This document shows, in pieces, positions 1 through 9,363 of a stretch of DNA of 24,307 nt. The notes under the pieces are model-generated. The model saw only the letters and a list, made by a program, of their open reading frames with translations, was not told the DNA's origin and did no database searches. Within the stretch, counting starts at the first letter, position 1. The number at the start of each line of letters is the position of its first letter. The DNA is from Chara braunii (taxonomy: Eukaryota; Streptophyta; Charophyceae; Charales; Characeae). Where the stretch lies: contig BFEA01000295.1 of assembly GCA_003427395.1 (NCBI GenBank), forward strand, positions 124,120-148,426, in the 5' to 3' direction. The position numbers and the translations under genes are program-made.

Positions 1-1247
1 GTCTAGATTCAGGCCCCGTACCGGTTTCCCATTGGCTTCCCCGGCCTCTACGACGAAATACTGCTTTTCCATAGGCCAGGGACCAATGTGGGATGTGTCG
101 GCCTCCCAGACTGTCGCCCAGGGCTCAACTAACCGCGGCCCTGGGCTCAACTGCCTTTGCAGGAATCAGAGGCTCACGATGCACTCCAACCAACTGGTTT
201 GCGGCAACTGTCTGATACCCACTTTGGGAAATGCTGAATGAAGGCCTCTCGTGGAGATTCTGGCCTGCCTTCACTTAGGGCGGGCACGAGGCTTGCTGGG
301 GGCCTATACCCAGAACATATGTATGTCGGCAAGGCCCCGTTGAGGGCTCAATCCTCACGTGAGGTTGAGTATGTCGTAAAAATAACCTGTTGGACACAGT
401 CTCCCCTTTTACAAGGCCGATGTGCTGGGAATCTGCTGAAAGTAAAAAAAACATTTGGTGAATTCTCAATCTGGCAGCAATGACTTGTGCAGAGCTCATC
501 TCACTGTTTAGCAGATGGACGCCCTCGCTTGGTGGTTGATGAAAGAGCTTTGAGTCTGGGTTTAGAAGCCGCCGCCGCCGCCTCCGCCTCGTTGGACCTC
601 CTTTTGCTTTTCCACAGCGCTTTTGGACATTGGTTATCGCTTGGGCTGTTTGACCCACCACTTTCCAGCAGGTGCGGTGCCCGACCTACAGGGCCATGCT
701 CCTCTACTCCCACATTCACAAAAGACAAAAAAAAATTAAAAAATATGGCGGTGTATGTTTGCATGTTCTAGCAGAAGATGCATTCTCATTTTGCATATTT
801 AGCGAGTAGTGACGGATTGGTCGAGGCACCTTTTTTTTTTCTAATTTTTTTGAGACGACCTTTTTTTACCGTGAAGGAAACCTGAGTAGTGATTCTGAGG
901 GAAAAAGAGAAAAAAAAAGAATGTTCCTTCAGGTCTTTTGTTTCGAGTAGAGATGGCTACTACCGTAGGGAGTCATCTGTTAACTGTATGTAATGCAGCC
1001 TTCAGTCTTTTGTGTTTTGTTTTTTGTTTTTCCTTTGATCATTTTCCTTCTTAAAAAAAGGGGAAAAAAAAAAAAGATTCCACCAAGTAACAGAATTGTT
1101 ATAAAGCAAAATGCTAATTCTTTTTTTTTTTTTTTGAATTTGCCAAAGCGCTCTGAACTGGGGGCGACCGTGCAGCTCTGCCACGACTCATTCCAGCATT
1201 GCGGGGCGCCGACCACATTTTCAGCGTTGTTGGATGCTGTGCAGCGG
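1..1247. other. Upstream region without a recognisable gene
   Basis: Both strands hold only short, unconvincing ORFs with no family resemblance. Visible landmarks are a short GCC run near 570-590, T-runs around 830-870 and A-rich stretches at 1057-1075. The 5' exon or exons of the zinc-finger gene at 1363-1848 could lie here, but I cannot place a donor site with confidence. A possible acceptor-like TTTGCAG occurs at 155-161, followed by a short Cys-containing frame ending at 241; I do not recognise it. Confidence 0.5.
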
Positions 1248-1355
<108 letters not shown>

Positions 1356-1362
1356 AGCTGGA

Positions 1363-1848
1363 TTGAGGGACAAGGGCGCGAGCAACCCGGACCTGACTTG
1401 TATGCCAATGGAGTCAACTGTGATTGATGGAATGGTGGGTGCTGTTATGGCGGCAAGTGTCACAGCTATTGGCTTTGCAGCAATGCAGGATGCCAGATCA
1501 GCAGGTGTCCCCCCATGGCGCTTACGTCCAAAGCAAACCATGCTGGTGAAAACTGAGTCCAATGTGGCAAAGCATGCGCCAGAAAGGCCTGACCCGCCTT
1601 GTGTGGTCTGTAAGGGCACTGGGAAAATCCGATGTGATCGCTGCCACGGAAGGGGCCGCACCAATATGAGTCATTTGGCTATCCTTCCCAGAGGAGAATG
1701 GCCAAAATGGTGCTGGTACTGTCGAGGTAGCGGGTTAAGTTACTGTGCACGCTGCCTTGGGACTGGTGAGAAGAGAGGAGTAATTGGGTTCCATGTGCCG
1801 TCAGTGCCACAGCCGCTTTCGATCGAGCATAGGAGAACAGAAAAGTAA
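1363..1848 (+). CDS. DnaJ-like cysteine-rich zinc-finger protein (3' coding part)
   Basis: Counting from 1363, the 161 codons carry four CxxCxGxG motifs: C80-C83, C91-C94, C117-C120 and C128-C131. A linker containing the segment LPRGEWPKWCWYC separates pairs 1/2 and 3/4. This is the cysteine-rich domain of DnaJ without a J domain. In plants such stand-alone proteins (the LQY1/BSD2-type class) are mostly plastid chaperone or disulfide-handling factors; plastid location here is inference. A hydrophobic Ala/Val-rich stretch lies at residues 22-41. The start is unresolved: 1363 is TTG, the first in-frame ATGs are at 1402 and 1408, and the frame is closed upstream at 1273. An upstream exon carrying a transit peptide is likely, joined through the AG at 1356-1357. 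The C-terminus after GFHVP is short and ends at TAA 1846-1848. The fold call is firm; the exact orthologue is not. Confidence 0.8.
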   Translation: MRDKGASNPDLTCMPMESTVIDGMVGAVMAASVTAIGFAAMQDARSAGVPPWRLRPKQTMLVKTESNVAKHAPERPDPPCVVCKGTGKIRCDRCHGRGRTNMSHLAILPRGEWPKWCWYCRGSGLSYCARCLGTGEKRGVIGFHVPSVPQPLSIEHRRTEK

Positions 1849-2113
1849 AGAGCCCACTACAAGATTCAGAGGGCTGCATGCAAGGACGTTCATGACGTGA
1901 GTATCGAGATGATGGAGGGCGCAGTGTAGTATCTGTTCTGATCAGTTTAATATCTGATCCTTGGTCTCTCTGATTTTATTGAAGAAAAAAAGGAGAAGAC
2001 GGAACATGGCAGCGCGCGAAGGGGATCATCGGGGATATATGTATGGCCTGCAATCTATGACCTTGCGTGACTGTCCGTGTACGCTGAACCAAGAAGCCAC
2101 ATCATCCAATGGG

Positions 2114-2533
2114 GTACTTGGGTCGTTGAATGGCTAAACGACCAGTATGTTTTCCAGCCGTTTTTCTTGGACGGGGCTGCATGCACGCTGCAACTTTCGG
2201 GGGTCGCCTGCCGGAGCAAAATGGCTGGCCGTGCCAGTCTAAAGGAGGCCTGCGCCGGTTCTGTTTCCTTTTGGGGGCACAGGGCATTTCAAGCCCTGGG
2301 AAAAAGTGGCTCAGAAGTACTGGTGGTCTGAACCACCGATACATTTCCCAGCCATTTTTCTCCGACATCATGTGCATGCGGCTGCAAGTTTCGGGGTTCA
2401 GCCTACCGGAACAAAATGGCTGGTGGCACCAGCCAGAAGAAGACCCGCAGTGGTTCGTTCTTTTTGGCGTGCAGTGCGTTTTGAGGCTCGGCAAGGGAAG
2501 GGTCAAAAGTACTGGTGGTGTAAACCACCAGTA
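2114..2533. repeat. Tandem duplication, ~190-200 bp unit, ending in a perfect hairpin
   Basis: Two diverged copies run 2114-2316 and 2317-2508, and a third start follows at 2509. Shared landmarks are the GTACTKGG start, 'tttcccagcc', 'gcatgc', 'ctgcaagtttcggg', 'ccggaacaaaatggctgg' and 'gggcattt/gtgcgttt'. The third start forms a perfect 10-bp-arm palindrome, TACTGGTGGT (2510-2519) and ACCACCAGTA (2524-2533), with a GTAA loop. ORFs crossing the copies are overlapping in several frames and look incidental. Confidence 0.8.
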
Positions 2534-3271
2534 GACGGCCCTAGCCTTGTTGAAAGAAAAAAAAAAGTCGCCTGGTCGACATTCTTAGCGCTCGGGGGAG
2601 GCCCAATAGTGCGACGGAGGAAGCCGGTGACCCAAGGAAAAGGGGCGAATGGACTGCCTGGTGGTGCATCCGCGCATGTAGAAACACATGCAGACGAGAC
2701 GAGAGGCAGAAGGAGAAACCAAAAAACGGAGACGAGACAAGAGGCACAAGGAGGGGAGAAAAAGCCAGAGATAGTTTTTTACCTGCCAGATGGCAGCCAG
2801 CGAAAAGAAAAGAAGGATGGCACCTGTTGAAACAGTAGGTTGACTCGTTTTTGGAGACAGGAGGCCTCCGGAAATGAGGCAGGCGCCTGTTTCAACGGAT
2901 GCCTGCCGCACTTTCTTCTCTTTTAGGTGTCACCTTGTTTTGTTTGTTATCTTTGTTTGTTTGCATCTGCGCCCTTTTTGAGGAAACATACGGACGCAGC
3001 TTGGAAAGGGACTGCCCTGCCTCTTTGGCAGGGCTCACAACAAACAGAGAAAAGAAAAGAAAAGAAGGAACTTACTGACTTGTCTACACAGGTGCAGGCA
3101 AGTGTTGAAAATCATGTGCATCTGGTGCTGTTATAAGCCCAGATACAAACGGGGGTATGCAAGGAACTTCTTTCAGTCGCACCATCTTTTTTTTTTTTTT
3201 TTTTTTTTTTGTTTCCAACTCCCATGATGATGGTGCTCATGTCAGTCATTACACCCGTGAACTGTTGAAAT
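2534..3271. other. No gene seen; small repeats
   Basis: It contains a 24-bp near-duplicate at 2692-2715 and 2730-2753 (agacgagac-aagaggca). An inverted pair TGTTGAAACAG (2824-2834) and CTGTTTCAAC (2889-2898) flanks 54 bases. An AAAAG run lies near 3050-3067 and a 24-T run at 3187-3210. No coding signal. Confidence 0.6.
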
Positions 3272-3394
3272 CATGGCTACGATCCGGATGTCCGGACCGC
3301 CGTCCAGACGGTCTGGATTCGGTCCAGACTCCAGACGTCCGGTCTGGAAGGTCCGGATCTGCCAAATTTCGAGGGAAAAAAAAAAAAAAAAAAA
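3272..3394 (+). mobile_element. Short poly(A)-tailed TCCGGA-rich element, copy 1
   Basis: Starts with CATGGCTACG (3272-3281). It continues as a GC-rich block built from TCCGGA, GTCCAGAC and GTCTGGA words, then 'aaatttcgaggga' and a 19-A tail (3376-3394). A second copy with the same ten-base header and the same word composition lies inverted at 3693-3898. Header, body and poly(A) fit a retroposed short element, but I do not recognise the family. Confidence 0.5.
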
Positions 3395-3688
3395 CGGTCC
3401 AGGACCCTTCCCCATTGAGGAGCCAAGCCCCCAAAATTGTTTTGGGTTTTTTTCAGGCCCGTTTATGCTTTTTTGAGGGGTCCGGACGTGCTCTCTCTAT
3501 ATAATACTTTATTAGACAACTCCAATTCTTTGATTATTAATAATTCATTACCTTTTATTAGTTTTTGAAGGGTTTTTTAAAGCTTTTTTATCGTTTTTGA
3601 CTTTTAACTCAAGTTTGGTTTGGAATTCTGACATGACTCCGAGGCAAAAGTGGTTTGCATTGTTATTCTGCATAACATACTTTTTTTT

Positions 3689-3692
<4 letters not shown>
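3395..3692. other. AT-rich spacer between the convergent elements
   Basis: No ORF or RNA signal. A further GTCCGGACG occurs at about 3480-3488, so word-related sequence continues past the first tail. From about 3490 the sequence is AT-rich, with TATATAATA near 3498. Confidence 0.5.
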
Positions 3693-3744
<52 letters not shown>

Positions 3745-3898
3745 GGTCCGGACATTTCCGGACCTGTCCAGGCATCCGGACCGTCCGGATCCTCCCGGAG
3801 GTCCGGAAATGTCCGGAATTCCGGACGTTCGGAAACTACCGGACACGGGTCCGGTTCCATGTCCGGAAATGTCCGGGTCCGGGTCCGGCGTAGCCATG
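3693..3898 (-). mobile_element. Short poly(A)-tailed TCCGGA-rich element, copy 2
   Basis: On the minus strand this reads CATGGCTACG (3898-3889), then about 145 bp dense in TCCGGA/GTCCGGA words, then a 49-base poly(A) (poly(T) on the plus strand, 3693-3741). It is the inverted, longer relative of the element at 3272-3394; the two are tail to tail. Its head abuts the palindrome at 3899-4054. Confidence 0.5.
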
Positions 3899-4054
3899 GT
3901 TGAAATGCATACTCAGGTTCAAACTCCAGGTGCAATCAGATAAACTTACCTAGGGCTGTCCAGCAGCTCGAGATGTGCTATCTCGAGCTGCTGGACAGCC
4001 CCTGGTAAATTTATCTGATTGCACCTGGAGTCGAACCTGAGTCTGCATTTCAGC
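3899..4054. repeat. Near-perfect long palindrome with B-box-like sequences
   Basis: Two arms of about 75 nt flank a 5-nt loop (3975-3979). The inner 21 bp (3954-3974 with 3980-4000) pair perfectly and the outer arm has only scattered mismatches. Each arm contains a tRNA B-box-like string: GGTTCAAACTCC on plus in the left arm, and GGTTCGACTCC on minus in the right arm, the latter matching the consensus GGTTCGANTCC. Both are followed by AGGTGCAATCAGAT. It could be a foldback element or two head-to-head SINE ends. Confidence 0.85.
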
Positions 4055-4284
4055 AGTTTATAGGTTTTCAACAGTTCATAGGTTTAATGAGACTGACACG
4101 AACATAATCATTAGGGGAGCTGCAAACAAAAAGAAACAAGCAACAAAAAGAACATATTACTGAACCCAGTGCATACTCACGCTGGCACTTTCCTAAATGT
4201 ATCAGATTGCAGGTTCATCAGAGTGAGTGTGTGTGGAAACTCGTGCACGTATAGTGAAGTCGCACTGGTCAACAGACGAGGCAT

Positions 4285-4618
4285 GCACAGTGAATTCACG
4301 CTGGTCGACTCACAAGTACAGTACAAGAGTGTAAGGAAGATTGCAAATAGCCATCGGGTATGGCACCCCGACTGGTTTCGACCGCCGTCACGCTGCCACA
4401 TGGTCTTCCTCAGGGGGAACCGCCAAACTTCACCCTCGTCAAAATCGGAGCTCACCACTCTCCCACCTCCACCGCTGACCCACTCTCATATCCAGAAATG
4501 GCAGCGGGGTCACGGTGTTGGACTGAAACGACTTAACAGCTGTGCAATCATTCCTTGTATTGTACCTGTTACAAGTCCCAATACATTCAGCCCACTATGA
4601 TAAGCGATACCAACTAGT
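4285..4618 (-). repeat. Flanking direct repeat of the retroelement (3' side)
   Basis: Matches 9364-9761 in the same orientation. Shared blocks include 'ggtcgactcacaagta', 'gggtatggcaccccgac', 'ggtttcgac', 'cagggggaacc', 'aacttcaccctcgtcaaaat', 'aaatggcagcggggtcac' and 'gataagcgataccaactag'. Divergence is substantial, so the insertion is old. The 9364-9761 copy has about 85 extra bases before the last block. The repeats act as LTR-like or pseudo-LTR ends. Confidence 0.8.
4364..4417 (-). ncRNA. Hammerhead-ribozyme-like core in the 3' direct repeat
   Basis: Read on the minus strand: CCCC (4417-4414), CTGAGGA (4413-4407), AGACC...GGTC (a 4-bp stem II with an unpaired A before it), GAAAC, CCAGTC, then GGGG (4369-4366). 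The CTGANGA and GAAA boxes, the GTC triplet and the CCCC/GGGG stem I fit a hammerhead layout. Helix III would be almost absent (about two bp). Hammerhead motifs with short helix III are known from Penelope-like elements. No cleavage can be shown from sequence. Confidence 0.4.
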
Positions 4619-5336
4619 TCCAAAGGCCTCAAGGGCACTGGTACCACATCCCTGGTATCGATACCAAGAAGCTGGATCCCAAAACCTGCAATGTCCCGTA
4701 GGTCAAAAAGCACAGAGCCAAGGATAACTGTCCCAATCGGAAGAGCAAGGGACCCAAAACCAGAACCCCTAGACCAGCAGTGCTCGTAATATGGCCAAGT
4801 ATTTGCCCGAAGTGTCACTTCTCAGCATGATGGCAGCCGATCAAGGATCGGCCTAGCCTCTTTAACCGGATAGGCCTATGAGGCAGCCCTACTAAAACCA
4901 CTAGAACCAAAGACCAACGTCTCAAGAATTACACACTTATTTGTCTGAACATACAAGTCCAATCCTAAGAACTAAGCGGCACAATCACGTCCGCGGTGTT
5001 ATTCCCCGATCGAACAGGAAGGGAATAGCGGTACTACTTCTGAATCGCACCTAAAAGTGCGAATGCAAATGTACAAAAAACTTGAAAGCAAAATCTCAGA
5101 GCTTGCACATGTTACACAGCAAACATCGAGAACAAGGGGACGGGTAGCACAGCCAGTCGCTGACAATAGTCCAGATTGGATCGCGTCCCTTAGCGGATCT
5201 CCGCCTGAAGATAGTATTCCTATTGATCCTATGCAGGTAACTAGAAACCACAGCACTCTTTTGTGCTTTGCTGCCCCACGAATGATATGGCTACCCATTC
5301 TTAAACTCTGAACTCCCATCCTCCCAATCGGTCTTT
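4619..5336 (-). pseudogene. 3' part of the element: RT thumb remnant and tail
   Basis: On the minus strand a broken frame (5364-4999) continues from the RT without a conserved motif. The stretch contains MGSHIIRGAAKHKRVLWFLV, which sits where an RT thumb would be. Below about 5000 down to the direct repeat I see no coding or RNA signal. Assignment rests on position within the element. Confidence 0.35.
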
Positions 5337-6511
5337 TCATTCTTGGATAGTTGCACACAGCCAATGTACGGCGGGAGCATATTCACCCTCATTTGCGTCT
5401 CCCAGAAAATCCCCAACACCCGACCCGTCATCAGTTCGTTTCAGAGATAGGTTATCTGGATAACACCATTCAATCTTCTCGCGAATCTTTGACACTGATT
5501 TCCCTTTCGCTTCCCGATCTAAGACTGTGATGTTGGCATCATCCATCGGACGAAAAACCAAACACAAACTTCCGGAGGCCACCCAGACTGTTCAAGAAAT
5601 GAAATTCCACAAGCGTGTGGATAATACAAGCTAGTGGGGGACTTGTGCTCCTCCATCAGGATCCCCACTACTTGCCTCAACACCACCCCTGTCACTTTTG
5701 TGTGTGTATGTTTAAGTTCAAAACGCACAAATGACCTCAACATCAAGTTGATGACACGTGAATGATCGTCTCTTGTAGTCCGACCAAATGTAATACCTCT
5801 GCCTCGGGGATTCACACTCACAAGGTCCCTTCCTTTCTCCTTATGGTTGCCACCGACCCAATCAACCTGTGCCACAATGTCGTCGTGTGGCAGCTTACTA
5901 AACATGTGTTTGATGTCGTAAGACATCGTGACAAGCTTAGACTGTCCTTGCATCTGACGGTCAATGCTGCTGTTGAATCCCTTAACACGGGATACCAGTC
6001 TTGACACTGATTTAAAAAATAGTGCCACCTCACCGTACAACAGGTGATTGAACGCTTTTGCTGCTCCTCTGCAGGTCTTCATAGTGGATTCTGAGTACGC
6101 AGGGCAGATAGGATGATACCGACTGATATGTTTATGCTTTGGCGAGGCATATGCCTTACCAATAGCCCCCTTGCAGTCCCATTTGACAAAATTTAGCAGA
6201 TCCACTTCCTTCACCTCTCGCTTCATCTTCTGCATCACCTCCTTCTCTGACTTATCAACAACAGCATATTATAGGCTCCCCACCAGGAGCACAATCATCG
6301 CTTCGTAGTATACCTTGGCGCACAACGCCGATGTTTCCCAAGGATTCCTACCCAGGGGTGTAAGTACCAAACCCACCAGTCTAGTCTTCAGTAGATGCAC
6401 TTTACTCATGTCTCGAAACTTGCCACTTTGTACACAACCGGTGGTAATACATCGCGCTGCCTCCTCCTCACTAATGGACAGTGTTTGTGACCTACAATTA
6501 CTCCAAGCCAA
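5337..6511 (-). pseudogene. Reverse transcriptase core (broken)
   Basis: Three minus-strand frames together give an RT palm. 6511-6269 carries the N-terminal motif VLTPLGRNPWETSALC. 6238-5519 carries HPICPAYSE (position of the usual RPI motif), then SYDIKHMFSKLPH with the first catalytic Asp, then GRGITFGRTTRDDH, then LRQVVGILMEEHKSP (the place of the usual GxPMGxxxSP). 5582-5337 carries RPMDDANITV, the active-site xMDD pair. A shift near 5519-5582 separates the last two pieces and another lies near 6240-6270. The Tyr-like position before MDD reads Pro, and GIPMG reads GILME, so catalysis is probably lost. The motif set fits Penelope-like RTs; the retroelement RT call is firm, the subclade inferred. 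Confidence 0.8.
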
Positions 6512-7330
6512 CAGTCCATCAGCAAAATCTCCTTCCTCAGCAACTTTCCACTGGCTGGATGAGTAAGCTTCGGTATATTATTAGCATTACACAGCAGGGT
6601 ATCAACATCTCCTAACTCTTGAAGTCGAAATTGCACGTGATGTCCTATCCTAGGATAGGGTAATTCTGAACAATTACAGGTGGGCACATCAGCTTTTGCG
6701 AACTGCCTCTGATTATGCAAAGTGTCCGAAACGGAGGGATTCTTCATCCCAGCCATCTTTAAGCAACCAGGTATATCTAGCTTCCCCAACTTATCATTGA
6801 GGAGCTTCCTCACCTCGACCATTCGTATCATGTCATCAAACCTCAAACGAACTGTCAGTTTTGCATTGACTTGCCAACCATGCTTCTTCTTGATTGTCCG
6901 TGCAATCAGCCTCTGCACATGTGCAGTCGTAGACGCCCGCTGGAACACCTTAGTGGCCCCATTCAATCTAACCAGCAGTTCCAAACCGCAACGTCTCAGC
7001 AGATCCACACATCTAGGATTACGGAAGATAGAGACAAGGAATTGTTTATCAGGTCCAACTTTTTTGTTTCCACCGACACAAGTAGCACATGTCCAGTTTC
7101 CCGCCCTTGTCCAGAACTTGCTTACATTTATATAATGTACATCGCTGTCCATTGACCTTCACGATGGAATTGCCAAAGGCTTTCCTGATAGATTTCCAGC
7201 CGCCACACCAGCAGTTACCGCCTTGTGAAAAAACTTTAAAGCTCCGCACCTCGAACTTCTCTTGGGAAGCAAGGATTCCAGAACTTCTGTCCATTTGTTG
7301 ACATAAGACTGCTTGCACGGTTGGTTGCAA
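6406..7330 (-). pseudogene. N-terminal extension of the RT polyprotein (broken)
   Basis: The main frame, 7152-6406 on minus, gives 248 codons with a WTCATC zinc-ribbon-like pair, then GPDKQFLVSIFRNPRCVDLL, a basic helical stretch (VQRLIARTIKKKHGW), KLGKLDIPGCLKMAG, and a Cys pair (PTCNCSELPYPRIG). An overlapping frame, 7330-7049, supplies an upstream Cys-rich piece, so a frameshift falls near 7100-7150. It joins the RT core through a shift near 6406-6430. There is no named domain I can assign, but position and continuity with the RT show it is the RT-proximal part of the same protein. Confidence 0.6.
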
Positions 7331-7659
7331 TTTGGTGTGCAGCGTGTAATCATATCATTTATACATGATTCTCCAATCATTTGTGTACTTGAGCACAAAC
7401 CAATACTACGTAATTCATGTTGTTTCGAGAACTCTGACAACAGAGCCTCCTGAGAACTCATCGGTACAACACTCACCAGGCACAGAAGTGTGTGCCTTCA
7501 CCAGATAGACAGCCTTGGCTTCACGTAGAAGGCTGGTATTCTTAGTCTCTTTGCATCTCTTCCCTGCCCTTACGCCACATATATCGCTTCTTCCCACTCC
7601 TACTCGGTAGCTTCCCATTAGTATTTAATACGGGACACCATTGCTGAATAAAGATTTGC

Positions 7660-8113
7660 TCCAATACCATTAACTCCGCCAGGCATTGATCGACCGATAA
7701 AGGACGTACCAGTCAGCTCTAAAAACTCGCCATCACGGTTGTTTTTCAAATCGTGACTGCAAATGTATAAGTGCTCTCTCCACCTAGTATTGGCTGATCT
7801 ACCAGCCTGACCGACATATTGCGCACGTCAGATAGGCGATGACAAAACGTAGACACAAGTTAAAGTATTCAAGAATACATCTATCCCATATTACCCGAGA
7901 GTCCATACACTTTTTTAACCATTGAATCTCGTTTTTTAATGCTAGCAGAGTAACGACCAGTTGATATAGTACTTCCACATTTGGATCACTAACACTATTT
8001 GTTCGCACGTCAATCAAGCAGCGACGTAGTCTCCACAATTCCCAGACATGCCAGGATTTGTCAGAGCTCTTCTTTCGTTCCACCTTCAATCTCGACCTCC
8101 TCATAAGCACCAA
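7660..8113 (-). pseudogene. GIY-YIG endonuclease remnant upstream of RT
   Basis: On the minus strand one frame ends ...FVIAYLTCAICR at about 7801-7848. A second frame continues across an in-frame stop as QYVGQAGRS (7821-7795), then TRWREHL (to about 7765). This reproduces the GIY-YIG pattern: a GIY-like strand with a Cys, then YVGQ, a conserved Arg, and RxREH. The first tripeptide has decayed to IAY, and a frameshift or stop splits the domain. Penelope-like elements use a GIY-YIG nuclease for target cleavage. Its position before RT in reading order is the unusual point. Confidence 0.65.
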
Positions 8114-8608
8114 TTTTGTCGTTTGCTTTCTCTTGTTCTTCTTTGTCGTTTGATCCGTAGGTCACGTATGTCATGTTCTTCTTTGTCGTTTGATCCGTAG
8201 GCCACCAGTTGCGTGAGGATAGTCTGTATCTTTTTTCCTTCATAATGAACGTCTTCTTCCTTACAAATCCTCTTCAACCCATGAATAGTGAGGTCCGTTA
8301 TGTTGTACAGGTTCCATGGCTGCCCGCTTAGTAGATCTCTTCGCAGGTGTCTCCATAGGCGGGCTATCGCCAACCGCCTTGTCATTACTTCGCCTCCTCT
8401 TCTCATGTATTGTTAGGTTCCCTGTCCTATGGCTTGGTGCTTTCACATCACTCGCCTCGGATTTGTAAGAAGCATCGTTCGAGTAGTCGGAATCTCTTGG
8501 ATAGAGCATCTTCGCTTTCCCCTTCATGACTTCCTTCAAGACTTTGGTCAAACAATGCTGCAACTTTTCTTTGAGTCCGCCAACATACAGCGAGAAGTAC
8601 ATCAGCAT
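8101..8608 (-). pseudogene. Basic linker with SAP-like helix
   Basis: Minus-strand frames 8608-8261 and 8406-8101 overlap. The second contains LTIHGLKRICKEEDVHYEG, followed by KKIQTILTQLVAY. This is the helix-turn-helix spacing of a SAP DNA-binding motif (LKxxCxxxxxxxxGxKxxxxxxL). The first frame is rich in Lys, Arg, Ser and Asp and ends in VEEDL. A short direct duplicate, ttcttctttgtcgtttgatccgtagg (26 bp), occurs at 8138-8163 and 8176-8201. SAP assignment is by pattern only. Confidence 0.4.
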
Positions 8609-8748
8609 TCCTTTCTCATCTCCTCCTTTGGCTCCGCTTCCTTACATAACTTAGTCTCCTTCTGTTTCATCTTACATTCTTCTTCTTGCTTTTGCTGTTC
8701 ACCATCTGCTTCTGTTCCACTTTCTCTTGCTTTCATCTTACCTTCTCC

Positions 8749-9363
8749 TCACGTGGTGCATCCCAATCTCCACATACTCCTCCATAAATGCCAATGAGCT
8801 ATTGAGCTCATCAAGCTGTCGTCGTACACTTGGGTGCTTAGATGACGTCGCTTCTCTTGGATGTGAACTTGGTAGCCCGGTGAGGTCAACCTGCCACGTT
8901 GTTGGTAACTTGACTGCGAACTCGCTTCCCCTATTAGCCATGGACATTGTTTGCGGTAATGACCTGGTTCACTGCATTCATAGCACACAAGCGCGGGTCT
9001 TCTTCGAGGCTCCCTTGGATAGGCATCCATGTCCTGCTGCGTAGGTTGATAGGGATCCTGCTGCCTGTTCGAGCCATAGTCTCATGCAGGGTCTCGTTCT
9101 CCACCATAACTTTTGCTACGTTTTCGAGTGTAATATCGGTCGTGTTTGCCATCCAGACCACAATCGCAATATCCCCCACTAGACATCCCTGTAGGATTCT
9201 GACACCACACCATTGTCTCGCTAACTGTACCCTCCATGGATCTACAAAGCAATGGCAAACCCGACTCCGTAAGGTTCTACACAACTTAGCTCTATAATTT
9301 TTTATTGTGCCCGCCTCCGCATTGAGTTGAAGGTACGTCAACACTTCATCACTATAGGTAACC
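8749..9363 (-). pseudogene. Gag-like region with CCHC zinc knuckle
   Basis: The minus-strand frame 9030-8749 contains CYECSEPGHYRKQCP, an exact CX2CX4HX4C zinc knuckle of the kind found in retroelement Gag proteins that bind RNA. The preceding frame (ORF 9512-8934) overlaps it and gives a helical, Glu/Thr-rich stretch (ENVAKVMVENETLHETMA) typical of the end of a gag capsid region. That ORF's own first ~45 codons translate the flanking repeat and are probably not protein. A frameshift near 9030 separates the two pieces. After the knuckle, the frame 8947-8738 gives RQLDELNSSLAFMEEYVE, a short coiled-coil-like stretch. Confidence 0.65.

Noticed and set aside
8138-8201. CRISPR-like direct repeat
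   Set aside because: Only two copies of a 26-bp string with a 12-bp gap; a local duplication in a eukaryotic retroelement.
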